From Gluconobacter frateurii (GTDB lineage Bacteria; Pseudomonadota; Alphaproteobacteria; Acetobacterales; Acetobacteraceae), in NCBI RefSeq assembly GCF_002723955.1, contig NZ_BEWN01000003.1:186001-250000 (forward strand): a stretch of DNA of 64,000 bases. The letters run 5' to 3'. Of the stretch, positions 35,499 to 44,796 are shown in pieces. Numbering within the stretch: position 1 is the stretch's first letter; every line of letters begins with the position of its first letter. Position numbers and translations under genes: made by a program. The notes beneath the pieces are model-generated. The model ran no database searches and was not told where the DNA came from. It saw only the letters and a program-made list of their open reading frames with translations.

Positions 35499-36992
35499 CT
35501 AGCTCCAGAATGGTACAGTTTTCGAGAAAGCTTTCCACTTTTTGGGAAGCTTGGTCAGGATTTTCTTTTTTGAATGGTGCGCGGTCTTCACGATTGTACG
35601 ACCCGTTTCTGCAAGCTCGGGAGCTTTCTTCACAGCTTGCTCGACAAGCCTTTCTGCAGTCGCAGAATCATTAAACTGGCCGAAGATCTCCTGTAGATCC
35701 TTACAATGCTCTATATAGGCTTCCAGCCGTTTCCCTGGATAAAGTCCTGCGACACCGTCAACGCTGTATCGCAGTCCTTTTAACGCCTTGCGGACACCGT
35801 GAAGATGCCGGTCCGAAAGCCGGGTAATATGCTCACCTCGATGCTGAACCTTTCGGGCCATCCGATCCAGCAAGTCCGGGGCGTGCTCTTCAAGCAACGA
35901 GGAAGACACATCTTTTCCAAAGAGGTCGTCTACCTTTTCTATACTGGCCCCAAGAGACAGAATTGCCGCTGTGACAGACGGATCTGTCATGCGCTGGCAC
36001 ATCTCTTTTCGCGCTTCATGGCGGCTATTTTCAGCAAATATCCTGAAGGTCTCAGAAGCTGGCGGTTCAAGAAAGTCAGGAAGCATTTCTGCGAGGAAAA
36101 CATCCCAGTCCCTGACGTTTCCAAGGCTTTGTCCCAGTTTTTGAAGCGTTATGCCTTCGTGCGCGAATGCATTTTTTGGCAGAATGGGGCGGAAGAATTT
36201 CAGGACAGTCCGAATGCGCCGGATCGCCACACGCATTTGATGCACCCCCTCGATACTTCCGTGCGCGGCCATCGCCTGATGGCGCAACAATGCATTCAGT
36301 GCGGAAGTCACCGATAGCGCCCACGCGGTCCCCACCGTAATATCTGCTTTAGGCAGATTAGGTTTGGACGTTGTTAAAGAGGGTAATTTCGCATTGGCCA
36401 GTCGGGCACCCTGCATGGAAATGCTCTCGCCAATCAGCCAGATCGGAAGATCTGCAAGCCTTTCTGCCATTTCATACAGACCAGAAACCTGACCGTCCGC
36501 CAGTACGAGGTCCAACATGCAGACTGTTTCAGAGTGCTTTCCCGCGAGTACGGATCCTCGCGAAAGTGTGAGCTGTATGGCACTCTTGCCGGTGCTCTGC
36601 TGTCCTCTCAGCTCCCAGAAATCAGAGTGATAGATCGGAAAAACATTTGCCCCGAGGTTCATGTCGGCCAAGGGTGTCTGTTTCAGCAAAACCGGATCAG
36701 GCCGCAGGCCCTTTCGAAACCAGATCCAGTATTCAGAGGGTTTGGTGTCCGGTAATCCCCCCCAAAAAGCGGGTAACAGTTTCTGAACTGACTGGCGGCC
36801 GTTACGCCCGGTGCATAAAGCCCAGCCATGGAGAGACAGATCGGCCGCGGGAGTATCGTAAAAAGTCCAGACCCGGTGTCGCGGCCTGACACTTTTTAAA
36901 CAGGGCGCGATTGCCACATGATAGCGGATGGCTGGCCATGCCTCTGGCAGAAAGCGGAATGTCAGGCGTGCCGGCATAACATTTCGAATCAT
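35499..36992 (-). CDS. CYTH-like/CHAD domain protein
   Basis: A 497-residue protein, probably cytoplasmic. Residues about 1-200 resemble a CYTH fold only loosely: FYDTPAADLSLHGWALC corresponds to the strand after the first loop, but the ExExK motif that binds metal and triphosphate is missing (RLTFRF). Residues about 215-490 are a CHAD helical domain with the hallmark EGVHQMRVAIRRIRTVLKFF and HGVRKALKGLRYSVD. CHAD domains bind polyphosphate. I start at ATG 36992, where GGGAG sits 7 bases upstream; the frame is open to 37025. It follows the glucan phosphorylase gene by about 50 bp on the same strand, so they may be co-transcribed. Confidence 0.82.
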   Translation of the reverse strand: MIRNVMPARLTFRFLPEAWPAIRYHVAIAPCLKSVRPRHRVWTFYDTPAADLSLHGWALCTGRNGRQSVQKLLPAFWGGLPDTKPSEYWIWFRKGLRPDPVLLKQTPLADMNLGANVFPIYHSDFWELRGQQSTGKSAIQLTLSRGSVLAGKHSETVCMLDLVLADGQVSGLYEMAERLADLPIWLIGESISMQGARLANAKLPSLTTSKPNLPKADITVGTAWALSVTSALNALLRHQAMAAHGSIEGVHQMRVAIRRIRTVLKFFRPILPKNAFAHEGITLQKLGQSLGNVRDWDVFLAEMLPDFLEPPASETFRIFAENSRHEARKEMCQRMTDPSVTAAILSLGASIEKVDDLFGKDVSSSLLEEHAPDLLDRMARKVQHRGEHITRLSDRHLHGVRKALKGLRYSVDGVAGLYPGKRLEAYIEHCKDLQEIFGQFNDSATAERLVEQAVKKAPELAETGRTIVKTAHHSKKKILTKLPKKWKAFSKTVPFWS

Positions 36993-37041
36993 TCTTTTCT
37001 CCCGCCCTGGATGACTTTCGACCAATCATGAACCCGTGTTT

Positions 37042-39549
37042 CTAGCGTTGCCAGAGAATAAAAGGTGCTTCCAGAGGTACGTACAGAGTGCCCATCGCGG
37101 GAATGATACGAAGCGTATAGTCAGAGGCCTCCCCCTTCAGATCAGCGTCCGTTTCGTAGGCGATCCAGCCTTCCTGAAGATTTTCAGTACGGCGAAGAGA
37201 TACGACACGCGCGCTGCCCTCCAGGGGTTCGGCGTAAAACTGAACATCGAGCCAGGTCGGGTCGAGCGATCCCGGATGTATGAACGCGTGAGCAACTTTT
37301 CCGCGTCCAGCCTCGGGAATGACGACTTCTCCAATCTGCAGACTTTTCCACCCTTCCCTCAGTTTCTTGACCTGATCAAGAATGTCGATGGGAACGTTCC
37401 CCATGCCCGCACAACGGTCCCTGTAGCGTTGTGACAATGGTAGATAAAACGTCTCGGTATACTCGCGTACAGTGCGGTTGGCAGAAAACTGGGGTGTAAG
37501 GCGTGCCATGCTCTCACGGATTTTTGCCACCCACGCATGCGGAATACCGTTGTCATTCCGGTCGAAGAATTCTGGCAAAACATGCTCTTCCAGCAGACGA
37601 TACAGTTCCTGCGCATCACTGTGATCAAAAGCCGGGTCGCCTCCATGCTCCAGACCGTCTCCCAGTGCCCATCCAACCTCTGGCGTATACGCCTCGGCCC
37701 ACCATCCATCCCTTTCAGACAAATTAAGGCCCCCATTGACCAGAACCTTCATCCCGCTCGTGCCACTGGCTTCCCATGGGCGACGCGGGGTATTCAGCCA
37801 GAGATCAACGCCCTGCACCATTTTTTGGGCAAGAGCCATGTCGTAATCTGCAAGGAAAACGACTTTCCCAGCGATGTCCTGACGCTGGCAGAAATTGATC
37901 CATCGCGTAATCATAGCCTGCCCCTCCATGTCTTTCGGATGGGCCTTACCAGCAAGAATGATCTGCACCGGACGATTGGTGTCTTTCAGGAGACGGACAA
38001 GGCGTTCTTCATCATGCAGAAGGAGATCCGGGCGCTTGTAAGTCGCAAATCGCCGCGCAAAACCGATCGTCAGGGCATCCGGCCGGAGGGCGGGACTTGG
38101 CAGGCACCACAACCCGTTCTCTCCGACCGTACATTGCCGTGACCTGAGTTCCTCTGACAGCGCCTGTATCAACCCACAACGCGACGCACATCGCATTTGC
38201 CACAACGCATCATCATCCAACTGCCGAATAGCATCTCCCAGACCTTCAAGTGTTCCCTCCCAGCGCCCCTTTCCTCCGGCCTTTGTCCAGAGTTCATCAG
38301 CCGCAACGCAATCCCACGTCGGCGTATGAACGCCGTTTGTTACAAAGGACACCGGAACTTCCGCTTTGGGCCACCGTGGAAACAAAGGAGCAAACAGGGA
38401 CCGGCTGACCTCTCCGTGCAACTGACTGACTCCATTCACGGCACAACTGCTTCTCACGGCGAGATAGGCCATGTTGAAAAACTCATCCCTGTTCGACGGA
38501 TCGAGCCTTCCAAGTGCCAGAAACTCCTGAATGGGAAGGCCCAGGCGTTCTTCGGAGTAGAACGTCAAATGGCTTTCGATCAGTTTGGGTGGAAAAAGGT
38601 CAAATCCGGCGGGGACAGCCGTGTGCGTTGTGAAAAGAGTTCCCGCTCTGGCGATGACCTGCGCCTGTGAGAACGGGATGCCTAACTCTTCCGCGAGACA
38701 TCTTGCTCTTTCCAGCGCAGCAAAGGCTGCGTGTCCTTCATTGAGATGGCAGATTTCCGGCCGATGCCCGAGAGCGTACAAGAGCCTCCAGCCGGCAATA
38801 CCCAACACCATTTCCTGCCGCAGCCGTAGCTCCGCGTCTCCACCATAAAGCTGGGTGGTAATGCAGCGGATGGCAGGTGGATTGGAAGGATCGTTCGTAT
38901 CCAGAAGATACAGGGTTGCGCGCCCTATGACCGCTTTCCATGCTCTGAGCCAGATTTCACCGGTCGCTGTCTGGACCGACAGCCGAAACCAGTCACCTTC
39001 CGGGGTCAGAACCGGCTGAATGGGAAGATGAGCCGGATCATTGAAGGGATAGAGGGCTTTCTGTGCGCCCTCTGGCGTAATTTCCTGCCGGAAATAGCCC
39101 TGGGCATACAAAAGTCCTACCGCGACAACCGGTACACCCAAGTCACTGGCCGCCTTCAGTTGATCTGCGGCCACATTCCCCAACCCGCCCGAATAGATGG
39201 GAAGCGCTTCGCTCAGCATGAACTCCATACTGAAATAAGCAACTTCGGACAGGCTGCTTTCCGGATACTTCTCACCAAACCAGGTGGAGCGTTCAAGTTC
39301 ATACTTTCGTCGCCCCATGCCGGCCTTTATCAAGGCCTTTGTGTCCGGATCAGCCAAGGCCTTGGCAAGGTCGGATCTGGCCGTTCGGGTCAATGTAATC
39401 CACGGATTACGGGTTTTCTCCCAAAGGTCAGGATTAATGCTTTGCCACAGAAGATCGGCTTCATGATTCCACGTCCAGTGAAGATCCAGAGCCAGCGTTT
39501 TCAAGGCAGTTTCTGTAGCCCGTAACGGGCGGGATGATGTTGTAGCCAT
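37042..39549 (-). CDS. glgP: Alpha-glucan phosphorylase
   Basis: An 835-residue phosphorylase of the alpha-glucan (MalP-like, TIGR02094) type, releasing glucose 1-phosphate from glycogen or maltodextrin with PLP. The N-terminal DUF3417-type segment contains LDLHWTWNHEADLLWQSI. The catalytic core has YSGGLGNVAADQLKAASDLG, LNEGHAAFAALE, FVTNGVHTPTW and GFARRFATYKRPDLLL. The PLP lysine lies in EASGTSGMKVLVNGGLNLS near residue 620. The length is normal. It is followed by the CHAD gene. No glycogen synthase or branching enzyme is in the window. Confidence 0.9.
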   Translation of the reverse strand: MATTSSRPLRATETALKTLALDLHWTWNHEADLLWQSINPDLWEKTRNPWITLTRTARSDLAKALADPDTKALIKAGMGRRKYELERSTWFGEKYPESSLSEVAYFSMEFMLSEALPIYSGGLGNVAADQLKAASDLGVPVVAVGLLYAQGYFRQEITPEGAQKALYPFNDPAHLPIQPVLTPEGDWFRLSVQTATGEIWLRAWKAVIGRATLYLLDTNDPSNPPAIRCITTQLYGGDAELRLRQEMVLGIAGWRLLYALGHRPEICHLNEGHAAFAALERARCLAEELGIPFSQAQVIARAGTLFTTHTAVPAGFDLFPPKLIESHLTFYSEERLGLPIQEFLALGRLDPSNRDEFFNMAYLAVRSSCAVNGVSQLHGEVSRSLFAPLFPRWPKAEVPVSFVTNGVHTPTWDCVAADELWTKAGGKGRWEGTLEGLGDAIRQLDDDALWQMRCASRCGLIQALSEELRSRQCTVGENGLWCLPSPALRPDALTIGFARRFATYKRPDLLLHDEERLVRLLKDTNRPVQIILAGKAHPKDMEGQAMITRWINFCQRQDIAGKVVFLADYDMALAQKMVQGVDLWLNTPRRPWEASGTSGMKVLVNGGLNLSERDGWWAEAYTPEVGWALGDGLEHGGDPAFDHSDAQELYRLLEEHVLPEFFDRNDNGIPHAWVAKIRESMARLTPQFSANRTVREYTETFYLPLSQRYRDRCAGMGNVPIDILDQVKKLREGWKSLQIGEVVIPEAGRGKVAHAFIHPGSLDPTWLDVQFYAEPLEGSARVVSLRRTENLQEGWIAYETDADLKGEASDYTLRIIPAMGTLYVPLEAPFILWQR

Positions 39550-39735
39550 TAGACCGGAACTCCCATGGCTTTGACCTGAAGGTAATCACCGCAGGAGACC
39601 GCGTTGACCAGAGGCATAACGCACCAAAGATGGAGAAGGACATTTTCAAGGCTACATAGACATACTTCGTGACATTACAATTGATCGTGATGCTACCAAT
39701 GCGTCTGGTAGACGTCTCGAAAAAAGCTGACTTGC

Positions 39736-39855
39736 TTACATCTCTCCAAGTGCGGTCCGCGAGAGGCGAATGCCAGATACTGTCTGGATCGAAATCTGAC
39801 GGAGCCAAAAACGCGTGACGGCTGCTCCAAGAAGAAGCAATAGGAAATAGCGCAT
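39736..39855 (-). CDS. 39-residue hydrophobic small protein
   Basis: A short frame starting at ATG 39855 with AAAGGGGAAC 4-6 bases upstream. It has a hydrophobic N-terminus (RYFLLLLLGAAVTRFWL) and a basic, polar tail. A longer frame from 39933 lacks a ribosome site. It is divergent from another 39-residue hydrophobic gene at 39973. No family is recognised. Confidence 0.45.
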   Translation of the reverse strand: MRYFLLLLLGAAVTRFWLRQISIQTVSGIRLSRTALGEM

Positions 39856-39972
39856 GGTGTTCCCCTTTTCAGAGGCTATCATGAAGCACAAATCTGTCAG
39901 ATATGCGCAGGAAACGTGGCAAACGTGCTTCAAAGCGTAAAAGTTTCCCGTTTTAAAATGGAGAAAAGCAAT

Positions 39973-40092
39973 ATGTCGTTTGGTGTTATTATTTTGATAG
40001 GAATTGTGGCCGCGCTTTTTATTCTTGGTCCAATTCTTGTTGCCGTGGGAGCTGCGGCATGGATCAATGATCGTTTTCTGAGCCGGAAATAA
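39973..40092 (+). CDS. 39-residue single-helix membrane protein
   Basis: An ATG at 39973 follows GGAGAAAAG by about 6 bases and opens a 39-codon frame ending TAA at 40090-40092. The product is one long hydrophobic helix (FGVIILIGIVAALFILGP, then VAVGAAAW) with a charged tail (NDRFLSRK). It converges on the phosphatase-like gene with a 2-bp gap. The strong ribosome site and the helix with positive tail argue that it is real. The shape resembles small membrane stress proteins or type I toxins, but no function can be assigned. Confidence 0.55.
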   Translation: MSFGVIILIGIVAALFILGPILVAVGAAAWINDRFLSRK

Positions 40093-40094
40093 TT

Positions 40095-40646
40095 TCAGAA
40101 AAATACTTTATCTGGCGGCAGGGATAATGCCTGAAGCCGCCAGCTCCGGACATAAGACAGGATGCTCCAGCTCGACGGCAGGATATCCAAGCGATCTGCC
40201 AATGTCACATCAAGCCCGAGGCAAATCAGAACAAGAATTCGAACGATATCGGCGTCGACAATCAGAATGACGGTCTCATTTTCGATGCCAGAATTTCTAA
40301 ACCAGTGGGCAACACGATCAATCACCATAGAGCGGCTTTCTCCGCCCGGCGGGACAAATTCCGGATCACGAAGCCAAAGAGACAGATCTTCTGTAGGAAC
40401 CGCCTTCAGGGAACGACCGCTCCATTCTCCGTATTGGCACGCAGCCAGCTCAGGCACGACCGTAACCTGTTTTCCAATAAGCGTTTCAAGCCGGTCTGCA
40501 TCTTCAATATTTCCAGCAACCCCGCGATCAGCCTTTGGCCATCTGATAATATTCATCCCTGAGAAATTGCGATGCGGCTCTGGACCCGGAAAGACGCCCT
40601 GCTTCATGCAGAAATATGCTGGCAACGCGAAACAGAGAAGCTTCAT
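40095..40646 (-). CDS. Degenerate histidine phosphatase-like protein in the cob cluster
   Basis: A 183-residue protein whose middle matches CobC/phosphoglycerate mutase-type histidine phosphatases (PELAACQYGEWSGRSL, then WLRDPEFVPPGGESRSM). The active site is gone: the N-terminal RHG is absent (KLLCFALPAYFCMKQGVF instead), and the second histidine region reads VILIVDADIVR instead of the usual SHGG. The start at 40646 overlaps the stop of the threonine-phosphate decarboxylase gene (ATGA). It may be a pseudoenzyme or a decaying paralogue of the intact CobC at 63 kb. Alternative frame 40528-40719 also shows weak phosphatase-like sequence, so an old frameshift is possible. Confidence 0.6.
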   Translation of the reverse strand: MKLLCFALPAYFCMKQGVFPGPEPHRNFSGMNIIRWPKADRGVAGNIEDADRLETLIGKQVTVVPELAACQYGEWSGRSLKAVPTEDLSLWLRDPEFVPPGGESRSMVIDRVAHWFRNSGIENETVILIVDADIVRILVLICLGLDVTLADRLDILPSSWSILSYVRSWRLQALSLPPDKVFF

Positions 40647-41680
40647 CGGAAACAAAGTGCCCATTCAGAGAGGGCATTTTCAAGTCGCGTCCAGCCTTCC
40701 TGACTCCGGGGTAAACCAAATCTCAGTTCTGTAGGCCGTTCGGGAAAGGCTCGCGTGACGATCCCTTTTCTGCATAGAAATATCCAGAGGTCGGACGCCC
40801 GTTCCGACCTGACCAGAGTGAACAGACGCGTATATCCGTGTACGACAAGTCCAGCCTGCGTCAGAGCGTCATTGAGCCTTATACTGTCAGCTTCAAGGCG
40901 TGTTTTGATCTGGCCCAGCCACGTCGCGTCCGCCAGCGCCTGACGCCCCGCAGAAAGCGCAAGCGCACTGACAGCCCAATCTCCCATCATTGTCCGCATC
41001 TGGCGTGCCACTCCACTGGATGCAGCCAGAAAACCTAACCGTACCCCTGGCAATCCATAGCTTTTGCCAAAAGACCGTAGAACGATCAGCCCACGTTCCG
41101 GAAGAAGCGACATAGCCGTTTCGGATTCAAAGTCGGCAAAGGCCTCATCCACGATCAGGTACGATCCTGATCGTGCACACCTGTCCAGAAGCTTCGGAAG
41201 CTGTTCAACAGAAAGACGCCGCCCGTCCGGGTTGTTAGGATTGCAGACCACACAAACATGGTCTTTCTGATCGGCTGAATCTTCGAATGTCTGGAAATCT
41301 GTCACGATCGAGACGTCTATCCCGGCATTGCGCCAGGACTGCTCATGCCCGGAATATGTCGGGCCAAAAATCGTGACGTGTTCGACTTTTAGCACTAGCG
41401 GCAGAAGCGCAATGAGCATCTGCGTTCCCGGCCCCGCAACAATCATGTCCGGAGACGGAACACCGTAAGTCTTGGCTGCGGCCTGGCGGAGCGCCTCTTC
41501 TTCCTCAGCTTCCGGTAGTCGTGTCCAATCTCCCATTTCCACGTAATCCACAGGGTATGCGTATGGGCTGATCCCTGTCGAAAGATCGACGAACGGCTGG
41601 GGAGCATCCGGAAAATGCTGCATTACCTCACGGACCTGCCCTCCATGGGCCGGCATGTTTTTCAGCATGGTGAACGTCAT
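40643..41680 (-). CDS. cobC: Threonine-phosphate decarboxylase (aminotransferase fold)
   Basis: A 345-residue class I/II PLP enzyme. In B12 synthesis it decarboxylates L-threonine O-3-phosphate to (R)-1-aminopropan-2-yl phosphate for the nucleotide loop (CobD in Salmonella, CobC in Pseudomonas naming). Sequence shows FVDLSTGISPYAYPV at the N-terminus, VVCNPNNPDGRRLS, LIVDEAFADFE and the PLP lysine in LRSFGKSYGLPGVRLGF. It is divergent from the cbiB-type gene, which acts in the next step, with only about 36 bp between starts. Confidence 0.87.
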   Translation of the reverse strand: MTFTMLKNMPAHGGQVREVMQHFPDAPQPFVDLSTGISPYAYPVDYVEMGDWTRLPEAEEEEALRQAAAKTYGVPSPDMIVAGPGTQMLIALLPLVLKVEHVTIFGPTYSGHEQSWRNAGIDVSIVTDFQTFEDSADQKDHVCVVCNPNNPDGRRLSVEQLPKLLDRCARSGSYLIVDEAFADFESETAMSLLPERGLIVLRSFGKSYGLPGVRLGFLAASSGVARQMRTMMGDWAVSALALSAGRQALADATWLGQIKTRLEADSIRLNDALTQAGLVVHGYTRLFTLVRSERASDLWIFLCRKGIVTRAFPERPTELRFGLPRSQEGWTRLENALSEWALCFR

Positions 41681-41716
41681 GCTAGATCACGACATCCGGA
41701 TGAAATATGCAGGTCC

Positions 41717-42709
41717 ATGAGCGTCTCCTTCCTGTCCCACACGTTTTTCGTTGCCTGTCTCGCCTGTGTTGCCGAGGTTGTCTTTGGCTATCCGGCCTGG
41801 CTGTTTCGTCTGATCGGCCATCCCGTGACGTGGGTAGGCGCTCTTATCGCCCGACTGGACCGCGGGCTCAACCATTCCAAGGACACTTCAGGGCGACGAA
41901 AGCTCTACGGCGTTATTGCTCTTGGCGTCCTGACGGCCACACCGGTCCTGATCGTCTCACTGTGCCTCAAGCTTTTGAGCTGGATGTTCACACCTCTGGA
42001 AACCCATATTATGGAAGGGCTGGCTGCGAGCACACTGATTGCTCAGAGATCCCTTTGGGAACACGTCCGCGCTGTTCTCGATGGCTTTGAAAGCAATGGC
42101 CTGATGGGGGGCAGACACGCTGTTTCCATGATCGTGGGACGTGACCCGGAGCAGCTGGGCGAAGCCGGGGTGGTCAGGGCCGCCATCGAGAGTCTGGCTG
42201 AAAATTTCTCGGATGGGATTGTCGCCCCCCTGTTCTGGGCGGCTCTTGGTGGCCTTCCCGGGGCTACAGCCTACAAATCCATCAATACGGCTGACAGCAT
42301 GATCGGGCACCTAACATCCCGTCATGCCGCATTCGGTTGGGCCTCCGCAAAGCTGGATGATCTGGTCAACCTCCCTGCTTCACGCCTGTCTGCGCTTTGG
42401 ATTATCCTCGGAGCGATGACAATGCGCGGTGCCAGCCCGTCCCGCGCCTTTCGCGCTGTCAGGCGAGATGCCCGTCATCATCGCTCACCCAATGCGGGCT
42501 GGCCCGAAGCCGCCATGGCAGGTGCATTAGGGCTCAGACTTGCAGGTCCCCGCGTTTATGCTGGCGTGAGGGTTGAGGATCACTGGATGGGCGATGGCCG
42601 GTCTGAGGCCACACCGGACGACCTTGCGAAAGCACTCCGGCTTTATCGTCGGGCTTGCGTTGTTCAGGGCGCCGTTCTTATCAGCCTGACTTCGCTGCTT
42701 TGGCTCTGA
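41717..42709 (+). CDS. cbiB: Adenosylcobinamide-phosphate synthase (CbiB/CobD)
   Basis: A 330-residue membrane protein that attaches the aminopropanol arm to adenosylcobyric acid. The start is ATG 41717 with AGG just upstream; the frame is open further back. Typical segments are ACVAEVVFGYPAWLFRLIGHPV, DPEQLGEAGVVRAAIESLAEN, FSDGIVAPLFWAALGG and KSINTADSMIGH. The C-terminus has DDLVNLPASRLSAL and PNAGWPEAAMAGALGLRL. It converges on cobQ. Confidence 0.92.
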   Translation: MSVSFLSHTFFVACLACVAEVVFGYPAWLFRLIGHPVTWVGALIARLDRGLNHSKDTSGRRKLYGVIALGVLTATPVLIVSLCLKLLSWMFTPLETHIMEGLAASTLIAQRSLWEHVRAVLDGFESNGLMGGRHAVSMIVGRDPEQLGEAGVVRAAIESLAENFSDGIVAPLFWAALGGLPGATAYKSINTADSMIGHLTSRHAAFGWASAKLDDLVNLPASRLSALWIILGAMTMRGASPSRAFRAVRRDARHHRSPNAGWPEAAMAGALGLRLAGPRVYAGVRVEDHWMGDGRSEATPDDLAKALRLYRRACVVQGAVLISLTSLLWL

Positions 42710-42715
42710 CGGGTA

Positions 42716-44188
42716 TCAAACAGGCTGAGCTAGAGACAGAAGCGCTTCCAGATCCAGACATTTTTCCAGATGATCGGCCCACTCATCGAGGGCAGCTTCA
42801 ACACGTAAGTCCTGATCCTGCAAGGGACTGAGCGGCATCCCGAGACGTGTAAGAAGTGCCGCACGGGCCTTGCCGCCCGAAAGCAGGCCATGCAGATAGG
42901 TTCCCCAGACCTGCCCGTTTGCAGAAACAGCGCCATCAGGCTGTCCGTCAAGATCAGCAAAGGGTCTACCGCAATCGGGGCCTGTTGTACGCCCGATATG
43001 AATTTCATAGCCAGACATCGCGATCTTTTCGGGTAAGAGCATCCCGCGCACTTCAGTGAGACATTTATCTTTTGTCAGAACCGTCTCAACGTCCAGCAGA
43101 CCCAGTCCTTCTGTTATTCCAGAGGGGCCTTCAATCCCCTCGCGATCTTCAATCGTCCGGCCAAGCATCTGGTAGCCACCACAGATCCCGAGAACACGTC
43201 CTCCCCGCCGCACATGGGCTTTGAGATCAATATCCCATCCCTGCTCCTTGAAAACCTTCAGGTCAGAGATGGTCGCTTTAGATCCTGGGAGGATCACGAG
43301 ATCACAGACGGGTAAAGGCTGACCCGGAGGAATAATGTCCAGAGAAACGCCCGGATCAGATTTCAAAGGATCGAGATCATCAAAATTGGCAATTGTCGGC
43401 AGATGCGGCACGACAATCCGGAGCCCACCGGAGACATTGATGCTGGCAATGAGATCTGAGGCATCTTCTGCGGGAAGGTCTCCCACACGCGCCAGATGCG
43501 TGACAAGCCCAAGGGGAGCCCACCCTGTCTGTTGAGCAACAACAGCCATGCCTGCTGAGAACAGCGAGGCGTCTCCCCTCATTTTGTTGACAATGAATCC
43601 CTTGATACGAGCGGCATCTCCATCAGGCAGAACAGTGTTAGTCCCCACCAGACTGGCAATCACGCCGCCACGATCTATATCGCCAACCAGAATGACATTG
43701 ACATTCGCCGCTTCTGCAAAGCCCATATTGGCAATATCGTTGGCCCGGAGGTTAACTTCCGACGCTGACCCCGCCCCTTCAATCAGAACGATATCCGCCT
43801 CAGCCGCCAGCCTTCGAAAGGCGCCTAAAACCTCAGGCATGAGGGCTTTCTTGACGTCCTGGTACTCGCGGGCGCGAACGGTTCCGCGCACCTTTCCACA
43901 GACGACCAGTTGTGAGCCGGTTTCGCTCTGCGGTTTCAGCAGAACGGGGTTCATGTCAACCGTCGGTGCGACGCCGCAGGCCCGGGCCTGAAGAGCTTGT
44001 GCCCGCCCGATTTCGCCTCCATCGCGTGTCACGGCGGCGTTATTGGACATGTTCTGGGGCTTGAAGGGTCTTACCTTGAGGCCGCGCCGCGTCAAAGCGC
44101 GGGCAATGCCCGCAACCAGCACCGATTTTCCAACGCTGGAACCGGTTCCCTGAAACATCAGAGCCCGCGTCTTCGGTGCAGTATCCAT
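42716..44188 (-). CDS. cobQ: Cobyric acid synthase
   Basis: A 490-residue glutamine-dependent amidotransferase that amidates four side chains of adenosylcobyrinic a,c-diamide. The N-terminal synthase has a P-loop-like [14 protein letters not shown] and [12 protein letters not shown]. The C-terminal glutaminase domain has the nucleophile Cys in [11 protein letters not shown] and a catalytic His in GTYLHGLL. Its ATG overlaps the cobO stop by one base (TGATG). Order cobB-cobO-cobQ matches the pathway. Confidence 0.93.
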   Translation of the reverse strand: MDTAPKTRALMFQGTGSSVGKSVLVAGIARALTRRGLKVRPFKPQNMSNNAAVTRDGGEIGRAQALQARACGVAPTVDMNPVLLKPQSETGSQLVVCGKVRGTVRAREYQDVKKALMPEVLGAFRRLAAEADIVLIEGAGSASEVNLRANDIANMGFAEAANVNVILVGDIDRGGVIASLVGTNTVLPDGDAARIKGFIVNKMRGDASLFSAGMAVVAQQTGWAPLGLVTHLARVGDLPAEDASDLIASINVSGGLRIVVPHLPTIANFDDLDPLKSDPGVSLDIIPPGQPLPVCDLVILPGSKATISDLKVFKEQGWDIDLKAHVRRGGRVLGICGGYQMLGRTIEDREGIEGPSGITEGLGLLDVETVLTKDKCLTEVRGMLLPEKIAMSGYEIHIGRTTGPDCGRPFADLDGQPDGAVSANGQVWGTYLHGLLSGGKARAALLTRLGMPLSPLQDQDLRVEAALDEWADHLEKCLDLEALLSLAQPV

Positions 44189-44796
44189 CAGAATTCGAAC
44201 CCGGCCTGTGCTTTCACACCTGCGCTGAAATGATGCTTCACCAATGTCATTTCCGTCACAAGATCCGCCGCTTCCACCAAGGCGGGTTTAGCGTTTCGGC
44301 CTGTAATCACGACGTGCTGCATGGCTGGTCGGCTCTTGAGATCAGCCAGAACCTGCTCCAGCGGCAGGTAGTCATACCGCAGCGCAATATTCAGCTCGTC
44401 GAGAACCACCAGACCGACATCGTCCCGCGCGAGGGCAGCTTTCGCAACCTCCCAGGCGCGTTCACAGGCCGCGACATCCCGTGACCGATCCTGCGTCTCC
44501 CATGTGAATCCTTCGCCCATGGTGTGCCACTCAAGAAGGTCATCAAACCGCTCCAAAGCAGCGCGCTCCCCCGTGATCCAGGCCCCCTTGATGAACTGCA
44601 CCACAACTACCCGCTTGCCATGGCCCAAAGCTCTCAGCGCAAGGCCGAAAGCCGCTGTGGACTTGCCTTTTCCGGGCCCGGTGTGAACAGCCAGAACACC
44701 TTTTTCCACGGTCTTGGACGCGACTTCCTGATCCTGCACGTCCTTGCGTTTCTGCATTTTTTCCCGATGCCGGGCGTTTTCATCCGTATTGCTCAT
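44188..44796 (-). CDS. cobO: Cob(I)yrinic acid a,c-diamide adenosyltransferase
   Basis: A 202-residue CobA/CobO-type ATP:corrinoid adenosyltransferase, attaching the 5'-deoxyadenosyl ligand to cobalt. The P-loop is [21 protein letters not shown], quoted in part as [24 protein letters not shown] and [10 protein letters not shown] are also characteristic. The start at 44796 overlaps the cobB stop (ATGA); an upstream in-frame start at 44817 is less likely. Confidence 0.92.
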   Translation of the reverse strand: MSNTDENARHREKMQKRKDVQDQEVASKTVEKGVLAVHTGPGKGKSTAAFGLALRALGHGKRVVVVQFIKGAWITGERAALERFDDLLEWHTMGEGFTWETQDRSRDVAACERAWEVAKAALARDDVGLVVLDELNIALRYDYLPLEQVLADLKSRPAMQHVVITGRNAKPALVEAADLVTEMTLVKHHFSAGVKAQAGFEF

